20,234 bases of DNA from Anaerolineales bacterium UBA5797 (GCA_002418205.1 DIDP01000079.1:36297-56530); one strand, 5' to 3'; counted from the first letter of the stretch, positions 8,175-16,159 are shown. Made by a program: numbers and translations. The notes: generated from the sequence alone by a model not told the origin.

Positions 8175-9259
8175 ACCGTTTTCACGGCAAGCTCGGCTTG
8201 CAGCAGCGCGTCCTACCCAGGTACCGCGTCCCGTTCTTTGATTTGCTCGCCTCCGTCTGTGACGATGGGATGAGTCTGTTCACGGGACTGCCGCGTCCTG
8301 TGGAGGGGATCGCAACAGCGGATGAGTTGCAAGTTGCAGAGTACAGGCTGGGGCGGAACATCCATCTGTTCGGCGGCGGTCTGTACCTGTGCTATCAACG
8401 CGGCTTGATCGACTGGCTCGAAGAGTGGGATCCTGATGCGCTCATCATGGAAGCCAACCCGCGTTATCTTTCCACACCCGCGGCTGTAAAGTGGATGCAT
8501 GAACGCGGCAAGCCTGTCATCGGTTGGGGATTGGGCGCGCCGCCTGTGAGCAAATCCCGTGAGCGCGGACGGGTCAACTTCCTGCGGCAGTTCGACGCGC
8601 TGATCGCCTACAGTCAACGCGGCGCGAATGAATATGCCGATCTCGGTTTTCCGCTGGATTATCTTTTCGTGGCGCATAATTCCGTTTCCCCTTCGCCGAC
8701 ATGGTCCATGCCGGTTCGATCGGATGCGTTCAAGGAAAGTCCGTGCATTCTGTTCGTGGGACGCCTGCAATTGCGCAAGAATGTGGATATGTTGCTGGGC
8801 GCCTGTGCAGAGATGGAATCCCAGCCGCGGCTGGTCATCGTTGGGGAGGGACCGGAACGCGCCGCGCTTGAATCACTGGCAGAGGAAATCTATCCGGCGG
8901 CGGAGTTTATCGGGGCAAAACATGGGGCGGAGTTGAAGCCCTATTTCACGGAAGCAGACCTCTTCGTCCTGCCGGGAACCGGAGGGCTGGCAGTGCAGGA
9001 GGCGATGAGTTACGGGCTTCCGGTCATTGTCGCGCAGGGTGACGGCACGCAGGATGACCTCGTCCGGGAAGGGAACGGCTGGCAGATTCCCCCGGATGAT
9101 TTCGAGGCGTTGGTGTCCACAATGAAAGACGCGCTGTCGGATGCAGCGCGCCTGCGCAGGATGGGGGAGGAGTCTTACCGGATCGTCAAGGATGAGATCA
9201 ACATCGGGAAGATGACGGAAACTTTTGTGAAAGCGTTGAACATTCTAACTGCTGAATGA
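8171..9259 (+). CDS. Glycosyltransferase family 4 (GT-B fold)
   Basis: This 362-residue protein is a predicted GT4 transferase, distinct from the one upstream. The donor half begins at about residue 190 with ILFVGRLQLRKNVDMLL, where R198 and K203 are the usual phosphate-binding residues, followed by LVIVGEGPER. The C-terminal signature PGTGGLAVQEAMSYGLPVI contains the conserved E277; the first glutamate of EX7E is a glycine (G269). The ATG at 8171 overlaps the TGA of the preceding gene (ATGA), so it is preferred over an in-frame GTG at 8147. The final 15 bases overlap the convergent STAS gene. The pair of GT4 enzymes suggests assembly of a short glycan, but no lipid carrier, flippase or polymerase gene is in view. 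Confidence 0.87.
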   Translation: MNRFHGKLGLQQRVLPRYRVPFFDLLASVCDDGMSLFTGLPRPVEGIATADELQVAEYRLGRNIHLFGGGLYLCYQRGLIDWLEEWDPDALIMEANPRYLSTPAAVKWMHERGKPVIGWGLGAPPVSKSRERGRVNFLRQFDALIAYSQRGANEYADLGFPLDYLFVAHNSVSPSPTWSMPVRSDAFKESPCILFVGRLQLRKNVDMLLGACAEMESQPRLVIVGEGPERAALESLAEEIYPAAEFIGAKHGAELKPYFTEADLFVLPGTGGLAVQEAMSYGLPVIVAQGDGTQDDLVREGNGWQIPPDDFEALVSTMKDALSDAARLRRMGEESYRIVKDEINIGKMTETFVKALNILTAE

Positions 9260-9646
9260 GTTGGTCGCATCCTCGAGGTTGTTGTAGATCAGCAGGTTTT
9301 GCAAAAAGCCGGTGATGTTGAGGATGTAATAGAGCTGCGGGTTGGGGCACACCAGTTTCAAATATGGGGATTTGTATGGTTCGCCGTCGCGCCGGTTGAT
9401 GAGTTCCATGTCAGCCGGCGGGGTGAATAATTTGAAGATGTTTTGGATCGCACGCAGGCCCGCGCTGGCAAGCACTTCCAACTCTGAAAGATCGATCAAC
9501 AAATATTTTGCCCCGTCTTCGTTCGCCTGACTGGCGCGGTCGAGCAGTTCCTGTTCGGTGGGTCCGTGCAGGTGACCCTTCAAATGTAAAACGGTCACGG
9601 CAACGTCCCCCTGGATCTGTGAAGTGGTGATGGTCAATTCGCTCAT
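9245..9646 (-). CDS. STAS-domain protein (anti-sigma factor antagonist-like)
   Basis: This 133-residue protein resembles SpoIIAA/RsbV. It has the first beta strands VAVTVLHLKGHL, the core strand YLLIDLSELEVL, and the phospho-site loop ASAGL at residues 60-64. In canonical antagonists this loop reads DSSGL. The serine at the phosphorylated position is kept (S61), but its neighbours are alanines. Such proteins bind an anti-sigma kinase in partner switching. The tail after the domain (about residues 85-133, PYLKLVCPNPQLYYILNITGF) is slightly longer than usual. The ATG at 9646 has a good Shine-Dalgarno (AAGGAGAG, about 9655-9662) and is preferred over a TTG at 9682. It lies 39 bases after comEC on the same strand. 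No anti-sigma kinase or phosphatase is in the window. Confidence 0.8.
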   Translation of the reverse strand: MSELTITTSQIQGDVAVTVLHLKGHLHGPTEQELLDRASQANEDGAKYLLIDLSELEVLASAGLRAIQNIFKLFTPPADMELINRRDGEPYKSPYLKLVCPNPQLYYILNITGFLQNLLIYNNLEDATNSFSS

Positions 9647-9685
9647 CTTGAGTCTCTCTCCTTTGGAGATAGCAATATACAATGT

Positions 9686-12145
9686 TTAAGGTTGAATGGC
9701 AAGGGCGGCATCGCTTTGACGTTCCACATTCACCCACATCTGGGCGCCGTTGGTCGCGACCTCGATCCAGCCGTTCAGGTCGGTACGCAACAAATCGTAA
9801 TCCTTCAGGTTCTCGAGCACTTCGGCATCGGGCATGCCGTTCTCGTCGGCGGCGCTTACGCTCAATACGACCAGTTCCGGGTTCAGGTTGACGATCCATT
9901 CCTCGGGGTTCGAGGCGGCATACCCGGAATCGGCGATCGACAGCACGCTGACGGGTCCCACGCTTTGGCCGAATTGCAGTTCCTCCAGCGCTTCGAAGCT
10001 CATGCCGATCGGCAGCAAGGTGCGGAAGTTTTGATATTCGAGCAGCAACACCGAACCGCGCGGACCCGTGGTCAGCACGGTCAAGGTTGCGCCGTCGCCC
10101 AGATCAAGGATCTGTCCCGTCTCGGCGTTGGTGAGGGGAATGTCCTGCAGTTTTATGTATTCGTTCAGCACACGCGCTGTGAACGAAGCCTGCGTATTGC
10201 CGCTCCATAACACGTCCGATACCGGATAGCGTTCGAGCACGCGCGGCAGCGCGGCAACCTGTTCCTCCCTGGTCGTAGCGATGATCAGCCAGTCGAGCCT
10301 GCGATTGAAGGATGAGATCCGTCGTCCGAGTTCATCGGCAAGAGTCGTCACGCTGGGACCGCCGTTGATCAGGATGTTTTTGCCTGCGGGCGTTTTGATG
10401 AGGACCGCATCCGCCGAGCCGACATCCAAAAATGTGACGTGCAGGAGACCATCCGGGACCGCGACCGCGGCGCGCCAGACGAGCAGCAGACCGATGCTCA
10501 GGATCAGGATCACGCCTCCGACTCCGACCGTGCCTGCCCTCTGCCCGAGGGAACGCGTCCACTCCCTGAAACGGGACCAGCCAAACGTCACGGAAAGAAG
10601 CGCCGCGTAGAACAGGATCACGAACCAGATGGATAGGTCGCCAAGGAAGATCGTCCCGTGCGGCACGCGGTCGAACAGTTCCACAATGCGGATGGTGTAC
10701 ACGACGAAGGGCCAGGCGATCCACGCCATGAGTTGACCGAGCGGGAACCAGACGAGACTCAACAACACCGCCAGCCCGCCGAGGATCATCACCGCAGGCT
10801 GCGCCGGCAGGATGAACGGATTGGCGATGAAGGAAACCAGCGAGAGACGTTGGAAGTGGTATGCCATGATCGGGATGGTGGTGAGTTGTGCGGCGAGCGT
10901 GAGCAGGACGAACTCGGAAAAGAGGGCAGCGGCTTTTTCCGCGGTGGAGGTTGGGAAGTATTTCGTGATGATCCGGTTCGCGAACTGCGAGAACGGCTCG
11001 GCATACAGGATGAGACCGAGCGTGGCGAAGAACGAGAGCTGGAATCCGACATCCCAAATATATGACGGGTTCCACAAGCACATGATCAATGCAACCGCCA
11101 GCAGTGTGTTCAAGGCGAACTGCCTGCGCCCAACCTGCCGCGCAAGCAACGCGAGACTGCCCATGATGGCGGCGCGCACCACTGCCGCGTCACCGCCGAC
11201 GAGGATCGTGTAGAGGGCAATGGCAGACACCGCCAGGATCGCGCCGCGTCTTTCGCCGAGGAAGCGGCTGAAATACGTGACGAAGATGCCCGCGATGATG
11301 CTGATGTTGAAACCGGAGATCGCGATGATGTGCGCCGTGCCGGTGTTCTTGAAGGCTTGCTGTAATTTGTCCGTGAGGCCCGTGTCCACGCCGAGCAGAA
11401 TGCCCGCCAGCAGGGACGATTCGGGGTCGGGGAAGAGGCGATAGATGTTGTTGAAGGATCTTTCCTTGAACGCGTACAACGCCCGCAGGATCGGATTCCC
11501 ACCTTTGCCCGGCAGCACCGTGATGACCGCGGTGGTCATATACGAATGGATGTGCTGGGCGGCGAGATAATCGCGGTAGGAGAAATCCTCGTTCTCCGGC
11601 GGGGTCTTCAACTTGCCGCGCAGACGGATGCGCTCGCCGTATTCGAATGTCTGGTTGTCCGAGGCGCGGACGAGGATCAAGCCGTTGGCGGGCAGGTCGC
11701 CATCGCCCGTATCCACCCTTTCGACTTCCACGCGCAGGTTGGTGTAGTTGTCGCGGTAATCGGGCGGCTCGACGATGACGCCGGTGATGAGCAGGTCATA
11801 TTCGCGGTCGTTATAAAAGACGATGTGGAACGCGTCGAATTTGGGGACGGAGAATTGATAACGCGCTGCACCGAAGAAAAGCGCAAATAAAAGGATGAAG
11901 GCGAAAGGATGAAGAAGAAAGGATGAAGGATGAGGGATGAGGGATGAAAAACGGAAAACGCGTGCCAGGACGGCGAGAACGATGAAGGCAGCCGCCAACC
12001 CGATCCAGATCCACAAGGATAACGAAACCAGACTCCCCAGGACGATGCCCGCCAGGAAGAGGAGCGAAAACCACATCAGTGGAGGCTGTGTGGTGATTTG
12101 CTCGCGCAGAGACGTGGGAGGATTCTCAGCCTGCATGGATGGCAT
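9686..12145 (-). CDS. comEC: ComEC/Rec2 DNA-uptake channel with degenerate nuclease domain
   Basis: This 819-residue polytopic membrane protein should carry single-stranded DNA across the inner membrane during transformation. It has N-terminal membrane helices (about 22-60 and 80-95) and a DUF4131/OB region (about 110-220). The competence domain (about 245-520) contains LLAGILLGVDTGL and HIIAISGFNISI. The C-terminal third is a metallo-beta-lactamase-type domain starting near 568 (LLHVTFLDVGSADAV). The metal-binding SHxHxDH motif is replaced by ATTREEQ (623-629), DVGQGDA is DVGSADA (574-580), and the later LLTGD-type motif reads LLPIGM. The domain is therefore unlikely to be an active nuclease. 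Residues 66-85 are encoded by a GGATGA-type repeat. The ATG at 12145 is used here; the ATG at 12136 is an equally good start, since a TATGAT box lies at 12148-12153 and no Shine-Dalgarno is seen. Confidence 0.92.
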   Translation of the reverse strand: MPSMQAENPPTSLREQITTQPPLMWFSLLFLAGIVLGSLVSLSLWIWIGLAAAFIVLAVLARVFRFSSLIPHPSSFLLHPFAFILLFALFFGAARYQFSVPKFDAFHIVFYNDREYDLLITGVIVEPPDYRDNYTNLRVEVERVDTGDGDLPANGLILVRASDNQTFEYGERIRLRGKLKTPPENEDFSYRDYLAAQHIHSYMTTAVITVLPGKGGNPILRALYAFKERSFNNIYRLFPDPESSLLAGILLGVDTGLTDKLQQAFKNTGTAHIIAISGFNISIIAGIFVTYFSRFLGERRGAILAVSAIALYTILVGGDAAVVRAAIMGSLALLARQVGRRQFALNTLLAVALIMCLWNPSYIWDVGFQLSFFATLGLILYAEPFSQFANRIITKYFPTSTAEKAAALFSEFVLLTLAAQLTTIPIMAYHFQRLSLVSFIANPFILPAQPAVMILGGLAVLLSLVWFPLGQLMAWIAWPFVVYTIRIVELFDRVPHGTIFLGDLSIWFVILFYAALLSVTFGWSRFREWTRSLGQRAGTVGVGGVILILSIGLLLVWRAAVAVPDGLLHVTFLDVGSADAVLIKTPAGKNILINGGPSVTTLADELGRRISSFNRRLDWLIIATTREEQVAALPRVLERYPVSDVLWSGNTQASFTARVLNEYIKLQDIPLTNAETGQILDLGDGATLTVLTTGPRGSVLLLEYQNFRTLLPIGMSFEALEELQFGQSVGPVSVLSIADSGYAASNPEEWIVNLNPELVVLSVSAADENGMPDAEVLENLKDYDLLRTDLNGWIEVATNGAQMWVNVERQSDAALAIQP
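11891..11949. repeat. GGATGA-type degenerate tandem repeat inside comEC
   Basis: The plus strand shows repeated GGATGAAG and GGATGAGG units separated by short A/G-rich spacers. Read on the coding (minus) strand it is a TCATCC-rich run encoding FSSLIPHPSSFLLHPFAF at residues 67-83 of ComEC. The run keeps the frame and provides mostly hydrophobic residues in or beside a membrane segment. Confidence 0.8.
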
Positions 12146-12186
12146 TTATCATAGCATGGAATCGGTTCGGTAGGATACAATTTTAT

Positions 12187-12224
12187 CTGTCATTGCGAGG
12201 GTACGAAACCCCAAGCAATGACAG
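12187..12224. repeat. Palindromic repeat with CTGTCATTGC arms
   Basis: Perfect 10-base arms CTGTCATTGC (12187-12196) and GCAATGACAG (12215-12224) enclose a second GGGT/ACCC helix with an ACGAA loop. The GTCATTGCGAGG start and AAGCAATGAC end look like an interspersed palindromic repeat type I recall from many bacterial genomes. It lies eight bases before the next ATG and forms nearly all of that gene's leader. Confidence 0.75.
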
Positions 12225-12231
12225 AAACAAC

Positions 12232-13698
12232 ATGACAGAATCGAATCTCATCTTCGTCACCGGCGCGACCGGTTATGTGGGCGGACGGCTCGTGCCGCGC
12301 CTGTTGGAAGCGGGTTACCGCGTGCGCGTCCTCGTCCGTGACCCGGCGCGCCTGCAGGGACGTTCGTGGCTGGACCGGGTCGAAGTCGTCACCGGCGACG
12401 CGCTCAGCGAAGGCACGTTGACCGAGGCGATGAAAGATGTCTCCGTCGCGTATTATCTGATCCACGGCAAGATGGGGGGACAGGTCAATGCCGAACGCGA
12501 TCTGCAGGTGGCGCGCAACTTTGCGCAAGCCGCGGAAGAAGCGAACGTCGGGCGCATAATTTATCTCGGCGAACTTGTCGACCCGACATCCGACCTGTCG
12601 CCGTACCTGCGCGCCCGCCACGAGACCGGCTACATCCTGCGCTATGGCGGCGTGCCGGTGACCGAGTTCCGCGCGGGCATGATCGTCGGCTCCGGTTCCG
12701 TGTTGTTCGAGATGGTCCGTTATCTGGGCGAACGCGAACCGCTGCTCCTTTGTCCGGCGTGGTTCTTCTCGCAGGCGCAGCCCATCGCGATCCGCGACGT
12801 GTTGTTCTATCTCATCGCCGCGCTCGAAACTCCGGAAAGTATTGGTAGGCTGATCGAGATCGGCGGACCTACCCGCCTCACATATGCCGACATGCTGCGC
12901 GAATATGCGCGCGAACGCGGACTCAAACGCTATCTCATCCGTTTGCCGGTCAATGCGCCGCGCCTTTCCGCCTATTGGGTGCACATGGTTACGCCGATCC
13001 ATTGGCGGATCGTGCTGCCGCTGATCGAAGGTCTGCGCGCCAAACTCATCGTCCGGGATGAAGCGGCGAAGAAGTTATTCCCGAAAATCAAGCCCATCGA
13101 TTTCCAGACCGCCGTCCGCCTCGCGCTCGGTCGCATCCAACGCGATAACGTCGAGACGAGCTGGTCCGATGCGCTGGTCACGGTGGCAGGCGATATCAAG
13201 CCGTACAAGTTCACCGTTGAAGAAGGCATGTACATCGAAACGCGCCAGATGCTTCTCGATCTTGACCCCGATACTGTCCACCGTTCGTACATGGGCATCG
13301 GCGGCGAGCGTGGCTGGCTTTATATGGATTGGGCGTGGGGCATGCGCGGCTGGATGGATAAGGCAGTCGGCGGCGTTGGCATCCGGCGCGGGCGCCGTCA
13401 TCCCGATGAGATTTATCCCGGCGAGTCGCTCGACTTTTGGCGGGTCGAGGCGGTGGAGCCGGATCGTCTTTTGCGTTTGCGTGCCGAGATGAAACTACCC
13501 GGCAAGGCGTGGCTCGAATTCAAATCCGAACCGAAGGACGGCAGGACGCTTTTCACCGTCACGGCATACTTCGCGCCATACGGACTCTTCGGCTTTCTTT
13601 ACTGGTACGCGATGTGGATCCCGCATCGATTCATCTTCGATGGACTCACCCGCAGACTTGCTTCGCGTGCCCGCGTGTTGGCGCATTCCCATGCATGA
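12232..13698 (+). CDS. SDR-type NAD(P)-binding epimerase-like protein with DUF2867 tail
   Basis: This 488-residue protein has an N-terminal Rossmann domain of the atypical short-chain dehydrogenase type. The dinucleotide motif TGATGYVGG lies at residues 10-18, followed by RVRVLVRDPARL, AYYLIHGKMGG and RIIYLGELVDP. The C-terminal third (about 320-480: EGMYIETRQMLLDLDP, WLYMDWAWGMRGWMDK, LWF-type strands) matches DUF2867, a START-like fold found fused to YbjT-like SDR proteins. The reaction is unknown; the fold suggests binding of a hydrophobic or quinone-like ligand. The ATG at 12232 is chosen because it begins the Rossmann strand; the frame is open upstream to 12139, across a palindrome. No Shine-Dalgarno is visible; a TACAAT box lies at 12176-12181. 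The stop overlaps the next gene by eight bases. Confidence 0.85.
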   Translation: MTESNLIFVTGATGYVGGRLVPRLLEAGYRVRVLVRDPARLQGRSWLDRVEVVTGDALSEGTLTEAMKDVSVAYYLIHGKMGGQVNAERDLQVARNFAQAAEEANVGRIIYLGELVDPTSDLSPYLRARHETGYILRYGGVPVTEFRAGMIVGSGSVLFEMVRYLGEREPLLLCPAWFFSQAQPIAIRDVLFYLIAALETPESIGRLIEIGGPTRLTYADMLREYARERGLKRYLIRLPVNAPRLSAYWVHMVTPIHWRIVLPLIEGLRAKLIVRDEAAKKLFPKIKPIDFQTAVRLALGRIQRDNVETSWSDALVTVAGDIKPYKFTVEEGMYIETRQMLLDLDPDTVHRSYMGIGGERGWLYMDWAWGMRGWMDKAVGGVGIRRGRRHPDEIYPGESLDFWRVEAVEPDRLLRLRAEMKLPGKAWLEFKSEPKDGRTLFTVTAYFAPYGLFGFLYWYAMWIPHRFIFDGLTRRLASRARVLAHSHA

Positions 13699-14971
13699 CC
13701 TGATCCTCGTCACCGGCGCGACTGGATATATTGCAAGCCGGTTGATCCCGCGCCTGCTGGACTCCGGTTATCGTGTGCGCTGCCTCGCCCGCGATCCGCT
13801 TCGACTCAAAGGGCGCAGCTGGTTCCGTCATGTCGAGGTGGTCCGGGCTGACGTCACGACCCCATCCACGCTTGCCCACGCGCTGGACGGAGTCCACAGC
13901 GCCTATTACCTGATCCACAATATGTCGCAGGGACATGGATACACAAAATTGGAATTGGATGGCGCGCGGACGTTTGCCTCCGCCGCCGAAGAAGCCGGGA
14001 TCGAGCACATCATTTACCTCGGCGGACTGGCTGACCCTGAACAACATATCGCGCCGCACATGCGTTCGCGCATCGAAACCGGCAGGGTGCTGCGCCAGGG
14101 AAGAGTCCCCGTCACCGAATTTCGCGCCGGTGTGATCGCGGGGTCGGGCAGCATCTCGTTCGAAATGATCCGCTTCATGACCGAGTTGTTCCCCGTTGTG
14201 CCGGGTCCCTTGTGGATGAAGAACAAATCCCAGCCGATCGCCATCCAGAACATCATCGATTATCTCTTCGCCGCGTTGACGAATCCCAACGGGCGCGACG
14301 GCGTGTTCGAGATCGGCGGACCCGAGGTCACAACCTACGGCGACCTGATGATCCGTTACGCCCGTGCCCGCGGGCACAAGCGCAGTTTGTTATTGCTTCC
14401 CGGCATCCCGGTATCGTTCATGGCTTTCGGTGTGGGGCTGATGACCCCGGTCCCGTATCCGATCGCCTACGCCTTGATCGGCGGCTTGTCTTCTGATAGT
14501 GTGGTCAAACATCCCGATGCCTTGAAGGTCTTCCCTGAAGTGGAATTGATCGATTTCGATTCAGCCACGGAAGATGCCCTGAACAGGACACACCCGGAAC
14601 ACATCGAACGCGTTTGGGATGACGGCGATGAGGAGACCAATTCCCTCAAGCACGAAGGCTGTTTCATCGAACATCGTGAAATGGAGACGGATGTCCACGC
14701 GGGTGAACTTTACGGCGCCATTATGCGGATCATCGAGAAGCGTGGCTGGCAGGTCGAGACCAACGATGCAAATTCGAAGATCCTCGTTTGTGAACCGGGT
14801 CAGCGTTTTGGCGAAGAATGGATCGAATGGCGGTTGGGAGAGAGGCGTATTTCACAAACGATCTTCTTTTCTCCGCGCGGTCTGCCTGGGTTTCTGTACT
14901 GGCATTTTCTCTATCCGTTCCATTGGTTGAAGTTTCGCGGTTTAATTCGAGGCATTGCAGTACAGAAATGA
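13691..14971 (+). CDS. Second SDR-type NAD(P)-binding protein, paralog of the preceding gene
   Basis: This 426-residue protein is clearly homologous to its upstream neighbour. Both have TGATGY near the N-terminus, RSWFRHVEVV against RSWLDRVEVV, AYYLIHNMSQ against AYYLIHGKMG, RIETGRVLR against RHETGYILR, and VTEFRAG with GSGS. The pair is a tandem duplication that has diverged. The third glycine of the dinucleotide motif is alanine here (TGATGYIA). The C-terminal DUF2867-like part is about 60 residues shorter: the membrane-proximal stretch with MDWAWGMRGWMDK is missing, while the ending RGLPGFLYWHFLYPFHWLKFRGL matches the partner's YGLFGFLYWYAMWIPHRFIFDGL. The two proteins could form a heterodimer, which is inference. 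The start overlaps the previous stop, and the end overlaps the next gene as ATGA. Confidence 0.85.
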   Translation: MHDLILVTGATGYIASRLIPRLLDSGYRVRCLARDPLRLKGRSWFRHVEVVRADVTTPSTLAHALDGVHSAYYLIHNMSQGHGYTKLELDGARTFASAAEEAGIEHIIYLGGLADPEQHIAPHMRSRIETGRVLRQGRVPVTEFRAGVIAGSGSISFEMIRFMTELFPVVPGPLWMKNKSQPIAIQNIIDYLFAALTNPNGRDGVFEIGGPEVTTYGDLMIRYARARGHKRSLLLLPGIPVSFMAFGVGLMTPVPYPIAYALIGGLSSDSVVKHPDALKVFPEVELIDFDSATEDALNRTHPEHIERVWDDGDEETNSLKHEGCFIEHREMETDVHAGELYGAIMRIIEKRGWQVETNDANSKILVCEPGQRFGEEWIEWRLGERRISQTIFFSPRGLPGFLYWHFLYPFHWLKFRGLIRGIAVQK

Positions 14972-16146
14972 AGCGTGCCCTCATCCTTCTTCTTTCCTTC
15001 ATCCTTCTCGCGGTTGTCATGGTCGTAGTGGCGTTGAAGGTTCCCGTTCCGCTTGCAATCAACTCCGATTTTCAGGTGCTGTATTACACCACGCATGGAC
15101 TCTTGCGCGGGATCGATGTCTACGATCAGGCAGCCAAAATTCAAATGATCTCTGAACGATTTGGAACGCCGCTCGAGATCAACTTCATCCCGCAGTTTGC
15201 CTATCCACCCTGGTTTGCATTGAGCACGTTTTATCTGGGGCTGTTTTCCATCAGGTCCGCGGCGGTCTTGTGGTTCGAGACCAATCTTCTAATGCTCTTC
15301 CTTTCCGTCTGGTTTCTCACAGATGGCTGGAAACCTCTTTATCGTCTGCTTGCGTTCCCTGCCGCGCTGATCTTCTATCCCGTGCTGGGCATGCTCGCCA
15401 TCGGTCAATATGACTTCCCCATTTTGCTCGGAGCCTCCATGTTGGTATATTCGATCAAGCACAGGCAACCCGTACTGACTGCGTTGGGCCTGTCACTATT
15501 GACCTTCAAACCGCATCTCGGCGGATTAGTCCTGATCGCGGGGTTGCTCCATTTATTTCTGCGCCGTGATGAATTTGGCAGGCGCGCCCTCCAATACACG
15601 ATCGGAGCGGGCGTCTTCCTTTTCGTCGTCGGCTTTCTGGCTGATTCGGCATGGCCGTTGAATTATCTTGGTTCGCTATTGAATTACCGCGGCCTGGGGC
15701 ACATTACCACCTGCTCGGAATGTGTCAACATTTCGGTCTGGCTGGCGCGCGGCCTCAGCGGAGAATCAAGCCTCTCGCAGGCGGGAGCAATTGCCGGCTT
15801 GTTGTTGATCGCATCGGTCGCTGCCTTTGTTTCGATCCGCCCGCGGTTGTGGAGGTCCCCAACCCTTTTATTGGCCTCCGCCCTGATGGTGACGGTCTTT
15901 GCCAGCCCGTATCTTTACAACTACGACTTCATCCTTCTGCTCCTCACGTTTGCGGTACTCGCAGATTCAAAAAATCTCACGGAACGGATCGTCGTCTTCC
16001 TTTGTTACCTCGCTCCAACGTTCGTGCTTGTGGCTTACGGACGCGCTGGAAATATCATATTGCTTGCAGTGACGATTGTCATCACTCTTCTGCTTTATCT
16101 GCGTGCAAGGCGTGCGGGCATTGACGTACCTGCCCATGCGGCATAA
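14968..16146 (+). CDS. GT87-type (DUF2029) membrane glycosyltransferase
   Basis: This 392-residue protein has about ten hydrophobic segments, beginning with a membrane helix at residues 4-24. The first periplasmic loop carries NSDFQVLYYTTHGLLRGIDVYD, with the acidic residue and the G.D.YD pattern of the DUF2029/GT87 family. AYPPWFALSTFYLGL is the second family hallmark. GT87 members include polyprenyl-phosphate-mannose-dependent mannosyltransferases. The ATG overlaps the previous stop (ATGA), so the gene is co-translated with the two epimerase-like genes. This suggests a shared envelope-lipid or glycan pathway. The 3' end contains the -35 box of the downstream riboswitch promoter. The substrate is unknown. 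Confidence 0.82.
   Translation: MKRALILLLSFILLAVVMVVVALKVPVPLAINSDFQVLYYTTHGLLRGIDVYDQAAKIQMISERFGTPLEINFIPQFAYPPWFALSTFYLGLFSIRSAAVLWFETNLLMLFLSVWFLTDGWKPLYRLLAFPAALIFYPVLGMLAIGQYDFPILLGASMLVYSIKHRQPVLTALGLSLLTFKPHLGGLVLIAGLLHLFLRRDEFGRRALQYTIGAGVFLFVVGFLADSAWPLNYLGSLLNYRGLGHITTCSECVNISVWLARGLSGESSLSQAGAIAGLLLIASVAAFVSIRPRLWRSPTLLLASALMVTVFASPYLYNYDFILLLLTFAVLADSKNLTERIVVFLCYLAPTFVLVAYGRAGNIILLAVTIVITLLLYLRARRAGIDVPAHAA
14980..15009. repeat. TCATCCTT-rich run encoding the first GT87 membrane helix
   Basis: The coding strand shows CTCATCCTTCTTC followed by TTTCCTTCATCCTTCTC. It encodes LILLLSFILLA. The unit resembles the TCATCC repeat in the coding strand of comEC. It could also be simple codon bias in a leucine-rich helix, so confidence is modest. 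Confidence 0.35.
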
Positions 16147-16149
16147 AAT
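16121..16149 (+). promoter_or_regulatory. Promoter of the cobalamin-transport transcript
   Basis: TTGACG (16121-16126) and TAAAAT (16144-16149) are separated by exactly 17 bases. The -35 box lies inside the last codons of the GT87 gene and the -10 overlaps its TAA stop. Transcription would start near 16156, just ahead of the riboswitch. Confidence 0.7.
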
Positions 16150-16159
16150 ACATCCAATC

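Noticed and set aside
12190..13002. Minus-strand open frame of 270 codons opposite the first epimerase-like gene
   Set aside because: The composition is rich in H, R and D with no motif; the plus strand has a clear Rossmann protein.
6721..16146. A hidden defence, secretion or biosynthetic island
   Set aside because: The genes are glycosyltransferases, a STAS protein, comEC and SDR paralogs. No nuclease, toxin, reverse transcriptase, polyketide or peptide synthesis gene was recognised.
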